The notes under the pieces are model-generated. The model was not told the origin of the DNA. It saw only the letters and a list, made by a program, of their open reading frames with translations, and made no database searches. Source: Nocardia sputorum (GTDB taxonomy: Bacteria; Actinomycetota; Actinomycetes; Mycobacteriales; Mycobacteriaceae). From it: a stretch of 64,000 bases of DNA. Positions within the stretch are counted from its first letter, which is position 1; every line of letters starts with the position of its first letter. Below are positions 39,859 to 50,457 of this stretch, one piece after another. The position numbers were made by a program, and so were the translations under genes. Location: NCBI RefSeq assembly GCF_027924405.1, contig NZ_AP026978.1, positions 1,054,001 to 1,118,000 of the forward strand, in the 5' to 3' direction.

Positions 39859-40386
39859 CTACCGCGCGCCGGCGGCCAGCTTGCCGAGCGCGTCGCCCGC
39901 CAGCCGGTAGCCCGCCCATTCGGTCTGGGCCACGGCGCCGATCGACTCGTAGAAGTCGATCGATGGCTTGTTCCAAGTCAGCACCGACCAGGAAACGCGG
40001 CTGTAGCCGTGGTCCACCGCCTCCTTCGCCAGGGCCGTGAGCAGTGCCTTGCCGTAGCCCTTGCCCCTGGTCTCCGGCTTGACGTAGAGGTCTTCCAGGT
40101 AGATGCCGTGCACGCCGTCCCAGGTGGAGAAGTTGAGGAACCAGACGGCGCAGCCGAGCAGTTCCGACTCGTCCGCGACCACGTGCGCGAACACCTTCGG
40201 CTCCGGTCCGAACAGCGCGGCGCGCAGCTGCTCGGCGGTGACCGTGCATTCGTGCCGCGCCTTCTCGTAGTCGGCCAAGTCGTGGACGAGGCCGACCAGT
40301 CCGGGCACGTCGGCGGGGACGGCGCGGCGCAGCACGGCGCCGCCTAGGTCGACGGCGGTGGTGGCGGTGGGGGCGGGTCGGGTCAC
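39859..40386 (-). CDS. GNAT-family N-acetyltransferase
   Basis: A 175-residue acetyltransferase of the diamine/thialysine type. After LRRAVPADVPGLVGLVHDLA near residue 22 comes the acetyl-CoA loop VKPETRGKGYGKALL near 105 and a C-terminal WSVLTWNKPSIDFYESIGA. The YEKARHE motif is typical of spermidine/thialysine acetyltransferases (SSAT-like), so a polyamine-like substrate is possible. GTG at 40386 overlaps the TGA of the phosphatase gene by 4 nt. Confidence 0.88.
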   Translation of the reverse strand: MTRPAPTATTAVDLGGAVLRRAVPADVPGLVGLVHDLADYEKARHECTVTAEQLRAALFGPEPKVFAHVVADESELLGCAVWFLNFSTWDGVHGIYLEDLYVKPETRGKGYGKALLTALAKEAVDHGYSRVSWSVLTWNKPSIDFYESIGAVAQTEWAGYRLAGDALGKLAAGAR

Positions 40387-40988
40387 AGTGACGCTCCGTT
40401 GGGTACCAGGTTGTGCGCGCGGATCGCGCGCGCGTCGTGTTCGTAGCCGAGCACGGTCAGCGCGCCGGTCGACATGGCGAATCGGCGGCCCTCCCGGATG
40501 TCGAATTCGGCCCAGCGGGCGATCAGCGCGCGGGAGAAGTGACCGTGCCCCACCAGCACGATATCCCGCTCCGGCAGCGCGGGCGCCACGGCGGCCAGCA
40601 CCCGGTCGGCGCGCTCCCGCACCTGCTCCCCGGTTTCGCCGTCCGGGACCGGGCCGGTCCAGATGGTCCAGCCGGGCACCGACTCGCGGATCTGCGGGGT
40701 GGTCAGGCCCTCGTAGGCGCCGTAGTCCCACTCGGCGAGGTCGTCGTCCACCACGGCGCCGGCGAGCCCGGCGAGTTCCGCGGTGCGCAACGCGCGCAGC
40801 CGTGGGCTGGTGCGCACCAAAGGGTTTCGCAGTTCCAGTGTGGCGAGCAAGCGGCCTGCCGCCGCGGCCTGTTCTTCGCCGCGCTCGGTGAGCGGCAGAT
40901 CGGTGCGGCCGGTGTGCCGCCGCTGCGTGGACCAGTCGGTCTCGCCGTGCCGGAGCAGCACGACACGGGCGTCATCGAGTGCGGACAT
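40383..40988 (-). CDS. Histidine phosphatase (acid phosphatase, Rv3214-like)
   Basis: A 201-residue histidine phosphatase fold enzyme. The catalytic RHGET is in VVLLRHGETDWS near residue 8-19 and the second His in LVGHGHFSRALIARW near 155; EWDYGAYEGLTTPQIRES near 86 is strongly conserved with M. tuberculosis Rv3214, a broad acid phosphatase once called gpm2. ATG 40988 is preferred because it precedes the conserved start; an in-frame GTG at 41006 is possible. Confidence 0.88.
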   Translation of the reverse strand: MSALDDARVVLLRHGETDWSTQRRHTGRTDLPLTERGEEQAAAAGRLLATLELRNPLVRTSPRLRALRTAELAGLAGAVVDDDLAEWDYGAYEGLTTPQIRESVPGWTIWTGPVPDGETGEQVRERADRVLAAVAPALPERDIVLVGHGHFSRALIARWAEFDIREGRRFAMSTGALTVLGYEHDARAIRAHNLVPNGASL

Positions 40989-41089
40989 GCCTCCATGATG
41001 GTCCACCGATGATCATGGGGCCGCGCCGGATCGGCCGCCCCCTCGTTCCGGAGGCGACCGTGTCGACATGCCGTGCCGACCGCCGTGGG

Positions 41090-41602
41090 CTAGGACTCGA
41101 CCGGGTCCCCGAGCTCGAGCACCACCAGTGGCAGCGGCCGCGAGACCTTGGACTGGTAGTCCGCGAGCAACGGATTGTTCGTCGTCACCCAAGTCGCGAA
41201 CTCGTCGTACTCGGCTCCCTCCAGCGCCCGCGCCGTGCCGCGATAGGTGGTGGACCCCAGCTCGATGGTGACGGCGGAATCGGCTTTCACGTTGTGATAC
41301 CAGGCCGGGTACCGGTCCTCGATGAACGAGCTCACGTAAAGGGTTTCGCCGCGGCGCAACAGGCCGAGCGGGACCATGTGCCTCTTACCGCTCCTGGCGC
41401 CGGTGGTGGTGAGCAGAATCAGCTCACCGCCTTCGTACGCGCCGCCGACCTTGCCCGCGTTGTCGCGGAACTCCTGGATCACGCCGTCGTTCCAGTGTGC
41501 GATGTCGTCGTCGGAGAACTTCTGGTTCCAGGGCGCGTCCGGGTCGTCGTAGGACGTGATGGCGGCGGTGTTTCCGGTTGTGCCGGGCAGGGTTTCGCTC
41601 AT
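41090..41602 (-). CDS. Deazaflavin (F420)-dependent nitroreductase-family protein (Ddn-like)
   Basis: A 170-residue split-barrel protein of the Ddn family, which uses F420H2 to reduce quinones or nitro compounds. Seen: GGELILLTTTGARSGKRHMV near residue 58, with the Gly-Ala-Arg-Ser-Gly-Lys F420 contact, and YPAWYHNVKAD near 100. ATG 41602. Same strand as the quinoprotein-like gene 40 nt upstream. Confidence 0.88.
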   Translation of the reverse strand: MSETLPGTTGNTAAITSYDDPDAPWNQKFSDDDIAHWNDGVIQEFRDNAGKVGGAYEGGELILLTTTGARSGKRHMVPLGLLRRGETLYVSSFIEDRYPAWYHNVKADSAVTIELGSTTYRGTARALEGAEYDEFATWVTTNNPLLADYQSKVSRPLPLVVLELGDPVES

Positions 41603-41642
41603 CCCCGCAGTGTGCCCCACGGCACCGACAAGTTCGCCGGCC

Positions 41643-42872
41643 TTACCCGAAGGCGTGGAGTTCGCCGTCCCGGAGCTCGAGAACGGTCGTCCCGATCACG
41701 GTGAGCGCGATGGGGCTTCCGGCATAGCCGGGCCGCTCCACCGGGATGCGCCCTGTTTCGGCTCCCGTGGCGGGGTCGAGGACAGTGAGCGCGCCGGTGG
41801 TGGGCAGCAGCAGCTTGCCCGCCATGAGCGCGGGGGATCCGAGGGCGCCGCCCGCGGTCCACAGGGGGTCGAAAGTGCTGCCGTTCAAGGCGATCAGGCT
41901 GTTGCCGGTGAAGACCAGGTAGGCCGATCCGATGCGGGTGGTCGTCGCCGTCTGGCTCAACGGCGCCGAGAGTTGATGCACCACAATCGGATTGCCGTTG
42001 CCATCGTAGACGGCCAAGCGCGGCGGCAGCGGCTCGGCGCCCGTCGCGGCGCCGGGGAAGTAGAGCACGATCCGGCTGTCGGACACCGCGATCACCCTGG
42101 CTTCCGGGGAATCGGCTCCGGGGCCGCTCAGTACGTGCGAGCCGTACTCCTCCGGCACCGTGTTGTCCTTGGGGGCCGGGTTGAGCACGGTGAGCCGCTC
42201 GGCCGGGTCCGCGGGGCAGCGTTCCAGCACGGCGAGCCGGGACGGGCTGGAACCGGACGACAGCAACGTGCAGCCTCGGCGCGGCTGGGTCTTGACGTTC
42301 ACCGGGGCGTCGACGAAGCCGTACTCCACGGTGCGCACCAGGTCCGAGCGCCACATCTCCAGCCGCTGCGGTCCCTGCGCGAGCAGGTAGGTGCCGTCCA
42401 CCGACAGCCGCACGTCGCGATCCATGTAGCTGCTGCGCGCGGTGCGACGGGCGCCGCTGTCGCCGGCCAGCATCGTGGCCTGGCTGCAGCCGCGCTCGTC
42501 GCGGTAGACGGCGATCACCATGCCGTACTGGCTCTCGACCCCGCACAACGGGATGTCGCGCCGGTACTTCCACAGCTGGTCGCCGGTGCGTGGATCGCGG
42601 CCGGTGACCGTGTCGCCGTCGCCGGTCACCACGACGCCGCCGGACACGAGCGCCCGCGCGCTCGCGCCGTCCGACGCGTGCCACAGCTCGCGCAGCGAGG
42701 CGGGTAACTGATCGGCCGCCGCCGGGGTCGGCACCGTGGAGGACGCGGTCACCGACTCGGTGCCGTGCGCGTCCCCGCGCACCCACACCACGGCCCCGGC
42801 GATCACCACGAGAATCGCGATCGCGACTGCGGAAAGGATATCGGCGCGCGTCCGCCGCTCGGGTGCGAGCAC
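41643..42872 (-). CDS. Membrane-anchored PQQ-like beta-propeller protein (Rv3212-like)
   Basis: A 409-residue protein. One N-terminal membrane anchor (AVAIAILVVIAGAVVWV, residues 15-31) is followed by an extracytoplasmic beta-propeller with repeated Trp/Gly/Asp blades (TGRDPRTGDQLWKYRRDI, LNGSTFDPLWTAGGALG, LDPATGAETGRI). Four Cys may form disulfides. Propellers of this kind bind partner proteins; no enzymatic residues are seen. GTG start at 42872, 27 nt after rhlE. Confidence 0.82.
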   Translation of the reverse strand: MLAPERRTRADILSAVAIAILVVIAGAVVWVRGDAHGTESVTASSTVPTPAAADQLPASLRELWHASDGASARALVSGGVVVTGDGDTVTGRDPRTGDQLWKYRRDIPLCGVESQYGMVIAVYRDERGCSQATMLAGDSGARRTARSSYMDRDVRLSVDGTYLLAQGPQRLEMWRSDLVRTVEYGFVDAPVNVKTQPRRGCTLLSSGSSPSRLAVLERCPADPAERLTVLNPAPKDNTVPEEYGSHVLSGPGADSPEARVIAVSDSRIVLYFPGAATGAEPLPPRLAVYDGNGNPIVVHQLSAPLSQTATTTRIGSAYLVFTGNSLIALNGSTFDPLWTAGGALGSPALMAGKLLLPTTGALTVLDPATGAETGRIPVERPGYAGSPIALTVIGTTVLELRDGELHAFG

Positions 42873-42899
42873 GAGTGCGAGACTAGCCGATCCGGGCGG

Positions 42900-44642
<1,743 letters not shown>

Positions 44643-45048
44643 GTCCCGCGCGCACGAGGTGGGGCGGACCGGGCGGTCCACGACGACCACGACTCCGCAG
44701 GCGATACTTCACCCGGCCACGCTCCGGATGCCGGGCGCCTGCCGCGAAAAGCGGCGGCTACCTCGCAAGACATCGGCGCGGCGCACTGGTGACGCGGATT
44801 GGTGCGCGCACATTTTCTTGTCCAACGAAAACTTCGCACTCGAAAGCGGCCGAGCGTCGCAGCGGCGTCTCCGCGGTGTGCGTGAGCGCGACGTCCGGCG
44901 ACTCTGTCGAGCGAAACTTTCCGTTGTCCGACGCGATTGTAGCGTGATATTGTGCCTCGCTCGAATTGCCACTGCGGCGCGGTATCGAAAATCCCTCGCA
45001 CCGCACGTGTGCTTTCGCCGTGCCGGGCGCCCACGTACGCTGCGCCAC
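44643..45048. other. Divergent region between rhlE and the SCO6745-like gene
   Basis: A 406-nt gene-free stretch. For the rightward gene a plausible promoter is TTGTCC (44924-44929) and GATATT (44946-44951), 16 nt apart. The rhlE side would carry a long 5' leader. No clear hairpin switch could be resolved by eye. Confidence 0.35.
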
Positions 45049-45906
45049 ATGGGAATTCATCCGGCGCGGCAAATCTGGGCGACGCTCGAACCGCTACACG
45101 ATGTCGTCTATTTCGGAACCGGCGTCAAGGAGGCGGGCGTCGGGATCGGGCTGCGCGGCTACTGGCAGACCTACTTCGCTTTCCGCGCCGCCCCGCTGGG
45201 CGCGGTGACGCCCGCCGCCGTGCAGGCGATCTTCGCCGGATTCCATCCCGACATGGTCCGTCGCGCGCTGCCGGAGGCGTGGGATCGGGCGACGCCGCAA
45301 CGCTGCCTCGCCGCGCGGCTCGACCTGGCCACCGGCCTGCTGCGCGGCGTGGGCGCGGGTGACGCCGTCTGCGCCCGCGCGGTCGAATTGCTGACACCGG
45401 TGCAGCGCGCGGCCGATCCCACGGGGCGGGCGCTGTTCGCCGCGAACGCGGCCCTGCCGCTGCCCACCGACCCGGTGGCCGCGCTGTGGCAGCTGACCAC
45501 CTCGCTGCGCGAGCACCGCGGCGACGGCCATGTCGCGGCCTTGGTGACCCACGGTCTCGATGGACGTCAAGCGCTGGTCGTGCAGGTGGCCGCGGGCAAG
45601 GCGCCCGAATCCGTGATGCGGCCCGCGCGCGGGGTGTCGGAGCCGGAGTGGGCGGACGCTTTCGACGAGTTGCGCGCCCGTGGCTTGGTCGCCGGAGAAC
45701 CGGTCACGCCCACCCTCACCGGCAGCGGCGCGGCGTTGCTGGCCGAGGTCGAAGCCGAGACCGACGAAGCGGCGTGGACCGGGGCGCTCGCGGTGCTGTC
45801 GGCCGACGCGATCACGGAGCTGACCACCTCGCTCGCGCCCCTGGTGCGCGCTGTGCAGGAGGCGGTGGTCCCGCCGCTCAACCCGGTCGGCATGGGACCG
45901 CGGTGA
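45049..45906 (+). CDS. SCO6745-family (SalK-like) protein with winged-helix fold
   Basis: A 285-residue protein beginning MGIHPARQIWATLEPLHDVV, with YFGTGVKEAGVGIGLRGYWQTYFAFRAAPLG near 22-50 and a helical C-terminal half. This family (SCO6745/SalK-like) is built from two HTH-like repeats but its role is unknown. The family start is clear at ATG 45049. It lies 55 nt ahead of a hydrolase gene on the same strand, so a shared transcript is possible. Confidence 0.8.
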   Translation: MGIHPARQIWATLEPLHDVVYFGTGVKEAGVGIGLRGYWQTYFAFRAAPLGAVTPAAVQAIFAGFHPDMVRRALPEAWDRATPQRCLAARLDLATGLLRGVGAGDAVCARAVELLTPVQRAADPTGRALFAANAALPLPTDPVAALWQLTTSLREHRGDGHVAALVTHGLDGRQALVVQVAAGKAPESVMRPARGVSEPEWADAFDELRARGLVAGEPVTPTLTGSGAALLAEVEAETDEAAWTGALAVLSADAITELTTSLAPLVRAVQEAVVPPLNPVGMGPR

Positions 45907-45961
45907 CGCCGTCCGGGAGTTGCCTGTTACCCGCGGTACCGAATATGAGACTCTCTTCGCT

Positions 45962-47017
45962 GTGAGCCTTGCCGACACCGTCACCCTCGCCGCGCGCAAC
46001 GCGTGGGCCTTGACCTTCGGCTCCGGCATCGAGGCGCCGGACCCGACTCCCGCGACGATCCTCTGGGACCAGCCGCACCGGCAGCTGCGGCGATTCGAGC
46101 GAGCCGACGGAACTGTGCCGGAAGGGGATTCCGCCGTCCTGCTGGTCCCGCCGCTCGCCGCGCCCGCCACCTGTTTCGATCTGCGGCCCGAGCAGAGCTT
46201 GGCGCGCTTTCTGCTGGAGATCGGCCGCAGCCCGTACGTCGTCGACTACGGCGCGATCACCTTCGCCGACCGGCGTATGGGCTTCGAGGACTGGATCGAC
46301 GACATCCTGCCCGAGGCGGTGCTGCAAACCAGCGCCGACCGCGACGGACGCGGGGTCGATCTGGTGGGCTGGTCCCTCGGTGGCACGCTGGCGTTGCTGA
46401 CCGCCGCGGCGCACCCCGAGCTGCCCATCCGTTCGATCACGGCCGTCGGCTCGCCGCTGGACTACGACCGCATGACCGGCGTGCCGCAGTTGCGCGCCGT
46501 CGCGCGCCTCACCGGTGGCCGGGCCACCTCGACCGTCATCCGCGCTGCCGGTGGCGTTCCTGCGACACTGACTCGAATCGGCTACAAGGTCACCGCATGG
46601 GACCGCGAGCTCACTCGCCCGTGGTTCGTCGCGAGCAATATCGCGCGCACCGAGGCGCTGGCGAAAATGGAGACGATCGACCGGTTCATGGCCGAGATGC
46701 CCGGGTATCCGGGGCGCTTCTACGGACAGCTGTGGGGCAGGTTCATCCTGCACAACGACATCGGGCGCGGTGTCGTCGTCCTCGGCGGACGCCGGATCGA
46801 GCTGGCGCGGGTGACCGCGCCGGTGCTGCTGGTCGGCGGGCCCTCCGATGTGATCACCCCGGCTCCCGCCGTCGAGGCGGGCGCTCGCGTGCTCACCGGA
46901 GCGGCGATGGTCCGCTACGAGACCGCCCCCGGCAGCCACCTCGGCATTCTGGCCGCACCGACCGCACGGGACACGACATGGAGTTACCTGGAGAAGTTCC
47001 TGGCCGAGACCGCGTGA
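45962..47017 (+). CDS. PHA synthase-like alpha/beta hydrolase
   Basis: A 351-residue alpha/beta hydrolase. The nucleophile elbow is VGWSLGGTLALLTAAA near residue 138; the catalytic Asp is probably in GGPSDVITP near 300 and the His in GSHLGIL near 330. Overall shape with PEQSLARFLLEIGRSPYVVDYG resembles polyhydroxyalkanoate synthases, but the nucleophile is Ser rather than Cys, so it is more likely a lipase/esterase-like relative. GTG at 45962; weak ribosome site. Confidence 0.78.
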   Translation: MSLADTVTLAARNAWALTFGSGIEAPDPTPATILWDQPHRQLRRFERADGTVPEGDSAVLLVPPLAAPATCFDLRPEQSLARFLLEIGRSPYVVDYGAITFADRRMGFEDWIDDILPEAVLQTSADRDGRGVDLVGWSLGGTLALLTAAAHPELPIRSITAVGSPLDYDRMTGVPQLRAVARLTGGRATSTVIRAAGGVPATLTRIGYKVTAWDRELTRPWFVASNIARTEALAKMETIDRFMAEMPGYPGRFYGQLWGRFILHNDIGRGVVVLGGRRIELARVTAPVLLVGGPSDVITPAPAVEAGARVLTGAAMVRYETAPGSHLGILAAPTARDTTWSYLEKFLAETA

Positions 47018-47044
47018 GCCGCGGCGAGTATTACGCTGGGCCGC

Positions 47045-47746
47045 ATGGGAGCACAGTCACCTGCCGCGTTAGGTGTTTCGTCGACCGACCCAGCGAACCT
47101 CTTCATCCCCGCGAGCCATCCCGGCGTGACCGACCTGTTCGCGGTGCTCGCCTACGGCGAGATCTCCGCGTTCTACCGGCTGGCCGAGGAAGCCAAGCTG
47201 TCGCCGACCTTGCGGGGCAAGGTGGCGGTGGCGACGATGGCCGCGGCCGAGATGGAGCATTTCAAGACGCTGGAGTCCGCGCTGGCCGCGCGTGGTGCCG
47301 ATGTCTTCGACGCCATGGCGCCGTTCGTGCGCGCGCTGGACGACTATCACGCCTCGACCGACCCCTCGACGTGGCTCGAGTCGATGGTGAAGTTCTATGT
47401 CGGTGACGGCATCGCCGCGGACTTCTACACCGAGATCGCGGGCGCGTTGACCCCGGACATCGCCGCGGTGGTCCGCGACGTGCTCGCCGAGACCAGTCAT
47501 TCCGAGTTCGTCGTCGAGGAGGTGCGCCGGGCGGTCACCGAAAGCCGTTCCGAACGCGACCGGCTCACGCTCTGGGGCAGGCGGCTGCTCGGTGAGGCGA
47601 TCACGCAGGCGCAATTCGTCATGGCGCAGCGCGACGAGCTCACCGATCTGGTCCTCACCGCCACCGGCGACCTCAACGGCATCGCCGCGCTGATCGAGCG
47701 GATGCAGGACAGCCACGCCGAGCGTATGGCGGTACTCGGTATCTGA
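47045..47746 (+). CDS. Ferritin-like fold protein (MiaE-like, Rv3210c-like)
   Basis: A 233-residue four-helix-bundle protein. EISAFYRLAEEAKLSP near residue 37 and AAAEMEHFKTLESALAARG near 76 give the E...ExxH metal pattern; a second set is DFYTEIAG and ETSHSEFVVEEV near 150. The fold matches MiaE-type diiron tRNA hydroxylases, but tRNA activity is not shown. ATG 47045, 27 nt after the hydrolase gene; convergent with the XRE gene (6 nt). Confidence 0.8.
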   Translation: MGAQSPAALGVSSTDPANLFIPASHPGVTDLFAVLAYGEISAFYRLAEEAKLSPTLRGKVAVATMAAAEMEHFKTLESALAARGADVFDAMAPFVRALDDYHASTDPSTWLESMVKFYVGDGIAADFYTEIAGALTPDIAAVVRDVLAETSHSEFVVEEVRRAVTESRSERDRLTLWGRRLLGEAITQAQFVMAQRDELTDLVLTATGDLNGIAALIERMQDSHAERMAVLGI

Positions 47747-47752
47747 GCGCGG

Positions 47753-48592
47753 CTACGCGTTCGCCGCGCGGTTGGGCACCAGCCGCAAACCGGGCGCGTG
47801 GGTGCTCGCCCGGTCGACCAGCCAGACGACGACGCTCTGGTCCCGGCGGTCGGATTCCAAGTTCTCGAACGGCACCTCGACCATGCCGTGCACCGGATGG
47901 TCCAGGTGCAACGTGCCGGCGCCGGGCGCGCCGACCCGATGCGGCTTCCAGCGGTCGGCGAAACCCGGCAGCCCGCGCAGCGCCTCGATCGTCTCGAGCA
48001 GCGCGTCGTCGCCGGGCCAGTGGAGTTTGGCGCGGCAGAGCGCGGAGGTGAAGGTGTCGGCGGCTTCCTCCCAGTTGCGCAGGACGCGCCGTGCCGCGGG
48101 GTGCGCGAAGGTATACCAGGCCAGGTTGGGCTGATCAGGTCCGTCCAGCAGGCCCAGCGGGGCGGCGAAATCGGCCCACGCCTGGTTCCAGCCCAGCACG
48201 TTCAGTCTGCGGCCGACCACGAAGGCCGGTGTCGGCTGCAACGCCTGCAGGATCGTCTCGATCGTCGCGGCCACCTGTTCCTGTGCGGCTTCGCCACCGG
48301 GGCATCGGGATTCGTTGCCGGAAGCCATCGCGAGCATGCCGAAGTACTGGCGGTCGTCGCCGCGCAGCAGCAGCGCGTCGGCCAACGCGTCGATCACCGC
48401 GAGCGACGGATTGGTGTCGCGCCCCTGCTCCAGGCGGGCCAGGTAGTCGGCGCTGACGCCCGCACGGACGGCGACCTCCTCGCGACGCAGCCCGGGTGTC
48501 CGGCGGCGTCCGCCCTCGGGCAGGCCGACGTCCGACGGCCGTAGCTCGGCGCGCCGGGCGATGAGGAACTCCGCGAATCCGTTAGTGGCCAT
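47753..48592 (-). CDS. XRE regulator with MmyB-like ligand domain
   Basis: A 279-residue regulator. The HTH is near residues 30-75 (TPGLRREEVAVRAGVSADYL, then ARLEQGRDTNPS), followed by a PAS-like MmyB ligand-binding domain (about 110-265) of the type that binds fatty acids. It is divergently placed to a yceI-like gene, the usual target for such regulators. Start ATG 48592; an in-frame ATG at 48601 is possible. Candidate operators lie in the 100-nt divergent region. Confidence 0.87.
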   Translation of the reverse strand: MATNGFAEFLIARRAELRPSDVGLPEGGRRRTPGLRREEVAVRAGVSADYLARLEQGRDTNPSLAVIDALADALLLRGDDRQYFGMLAMASGNESRCPGGEAAQEQVAATIETILQALQPTPAFVVGRRLNVLGWNQAWADFAAPLGLLDGPDQPNLAWYTFAHPAARRVLRNWEEAADTFTSALCRAKLHWPGDDALLETIEALRGLPGFADRWKPHRVGAPGAGTLHLDHPVHGMVEVPFENLESDRRDQSVVVWLVDRASTHAPGLRLVPNRAANA

Positions 48593-48620
48593 AGGTCCCA
48601 TCGTGCCCGGTCCGAGGACG

Positions 48621-48681
48621 GTTATCCGCGCCCTGTCAGGTCCAGGATAACGGCGGTCTGGCTACCGGACCGCGGTCCGGT
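48621..48681. promoter_or_regulatory. Inverted repeats between the MmyB-like regulator and yceI genes
   Basis: GTTATCC at 48621-48627 and GGATAAC at 48645-48651 form an inverted repeat with a 17-nt gap; ACCGGACCGCGGTCCGGT at 48664-48681 is a perfect 18-bp palindrome. Both lie between the divergent genes, so they are good candidates for autoregulation and control of yceI. Confidence 0.55.
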
Positions 48682-48694
48682 CATTGTCGGAGGC

Positions 48695-49234
48695 ATGACA
48701 TCTACCTCGGAATCCACCACGCTGAAGTCCGGTTCGTGGGCGCTGGACGCCGCGCACTCCTCGGTCGCCTTCACCATCCGCCATCTCGGCATCGCCAAGG
48801 TCCGTGGCGGATTCACCCGGTTCGAGACCGAATTCGTGGTCGACGAGTCGGGCGCGGCCACCGTGGGCGCGACGATCTACCTCGACTCCTTCGACACCGG
48901 CAACGCCGACCGGGACGCGCACATCCGCACCGCCGACTTCCTCGACGTCGCCAATCGCCCCACGCTGACCTTCCGCGCCAACCATCCGGTGCTCGTCGCG
49001 GAGACCTTCGAGGTCGAGGGCGAGGCCACGCTCGGCACGATCACCAAGCCGGTCACCCTGGAGGTCGAGTGGGGCGGGGTGCAGGACTTCGGCCCGACCG
49101 GCGACCGGCACGCGGGCTTCTCCGCCACCGGCACCATCAAGCGAACCGATTTCGGCGTCGGCGGCCCGCTGCCCGGCATGCTCAGCGACACCGTGAAGAT
49201 CGAGCTCGAGATTCAGCTCATCGAGCCGAAGTGA
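48695..49234 (+). CDS. YceI-family lipocalin-like protein
   Basis: A 179-residue YceI domain protein, a beta-barrel that binds isoprenoid or other lipids. Signature: GSWALDAAHSSVAFTIRHLG near residue 13, IRTADFLDVANRPTLTF near 78, and KRTDFGVGG near 150. No signal peptide, so it is probably cytoplasmic, as in several actinobacteria. GGAGG directly precedes the ATG at 48695. Divergent from the MmyB-like regulator. Confidence 0.92.
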   Translation: MTSTSESTTLKSGSWALDAAHSSVAFTIRHLGIAKVRGGFTRFETEFVVDESGAATVGATIYLDSFDTGNADRDAHIRTADFLDVANRPTLTFRANHPVLVAETFEVEGEATLGTITKPVTLEVEWGGVQDFGPTGDRHAGFSATGTIKRTDFGVGGPLPGMLSDTVKIELEIQLIEPK

Positions 49235-49300
49235 GCTTCTCCGGCGGCCACCACTAGCCTGGACTCGACAGCACAGGACTCTCAGGTTCGGAGGTTGGCC

Positions 49301-49528
49301 GTGGAGGTCAAGATCGGTATTTCGGATAGCCCGCGCGAGCTGGTGATCAGCAGCGCGCAGACCCAGGAAGAGGTCGAGGCGCTGGTGTCCGGTGCGCTCG
49401 GCGGCGACGGCGGCGTCTTGGCTCTCACCGACGAGAAGGGCCGCAAGTTCCTGATCCAGGCTTCGAAGGTCGCCTACGTCGAGATCGGCTCGACCACCGG
49501 CGGCCGCGTCGGTTTCGCCGCGGTCTGA
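49301..49528 (+). CDS. DUF3107 protein (TB9.4-like)
   Basis: A 75-residue beta-rich protein, MEVKIGISDSPRELVISS then GRKFLIQASKVAYVEIGSTT, of the DUF3107 family (Rv3208A/TB9.4). GTG 49301 follows GGAGG by 7 nt; a TTG two codons upstream is less likely. It faces fasR across a shared terminator. Function unknown, conserved in the order. Confidence 0.87.
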   Translation: MEVKIGISDSPRELVISSAQTQEEVEALVSGALGGDGGVLALTDEKGRKFLIQASKVAYVEIGSTTGGRVGFAAV

Positions 49529-49551
49529 CTCCCGGTTTCCGGCCGACAAGC

Positions 49552-49594
49552 AACGAGCCCCTGTTCCCCGATCGCTCGGGGGCAGGGGCTCGTT
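49552..49594. terminator. Bidirectional terminator between DUF3107 and fasR genes
   Basis: AACGAGCCCCTG (49552) and CAGGGGCTCGTT (ends 49594) form a perfect 12-bp stem, with extra CCCCG/CGGGG pairing inside the loop. It lies between two convergent genes. Confidence 0.8.
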
Positions 49595-49609
49595 CGTCGT
49601 TGTAACCGC

Positions 49610-50320
<711 letters not shown>

Positions 50321-50457
50321 TTATCTCATGAACGATACCCGGTTGTTGCCCGCCCGCGGATCGGGGCCGGACAACTGGTGCCACCCGGAGACACATTGTC
50401 GCACCGAAGGGGCCGCCGATGTGCCCGTCAGTGGGGATCCGCTGCTGTGAGACTCTG

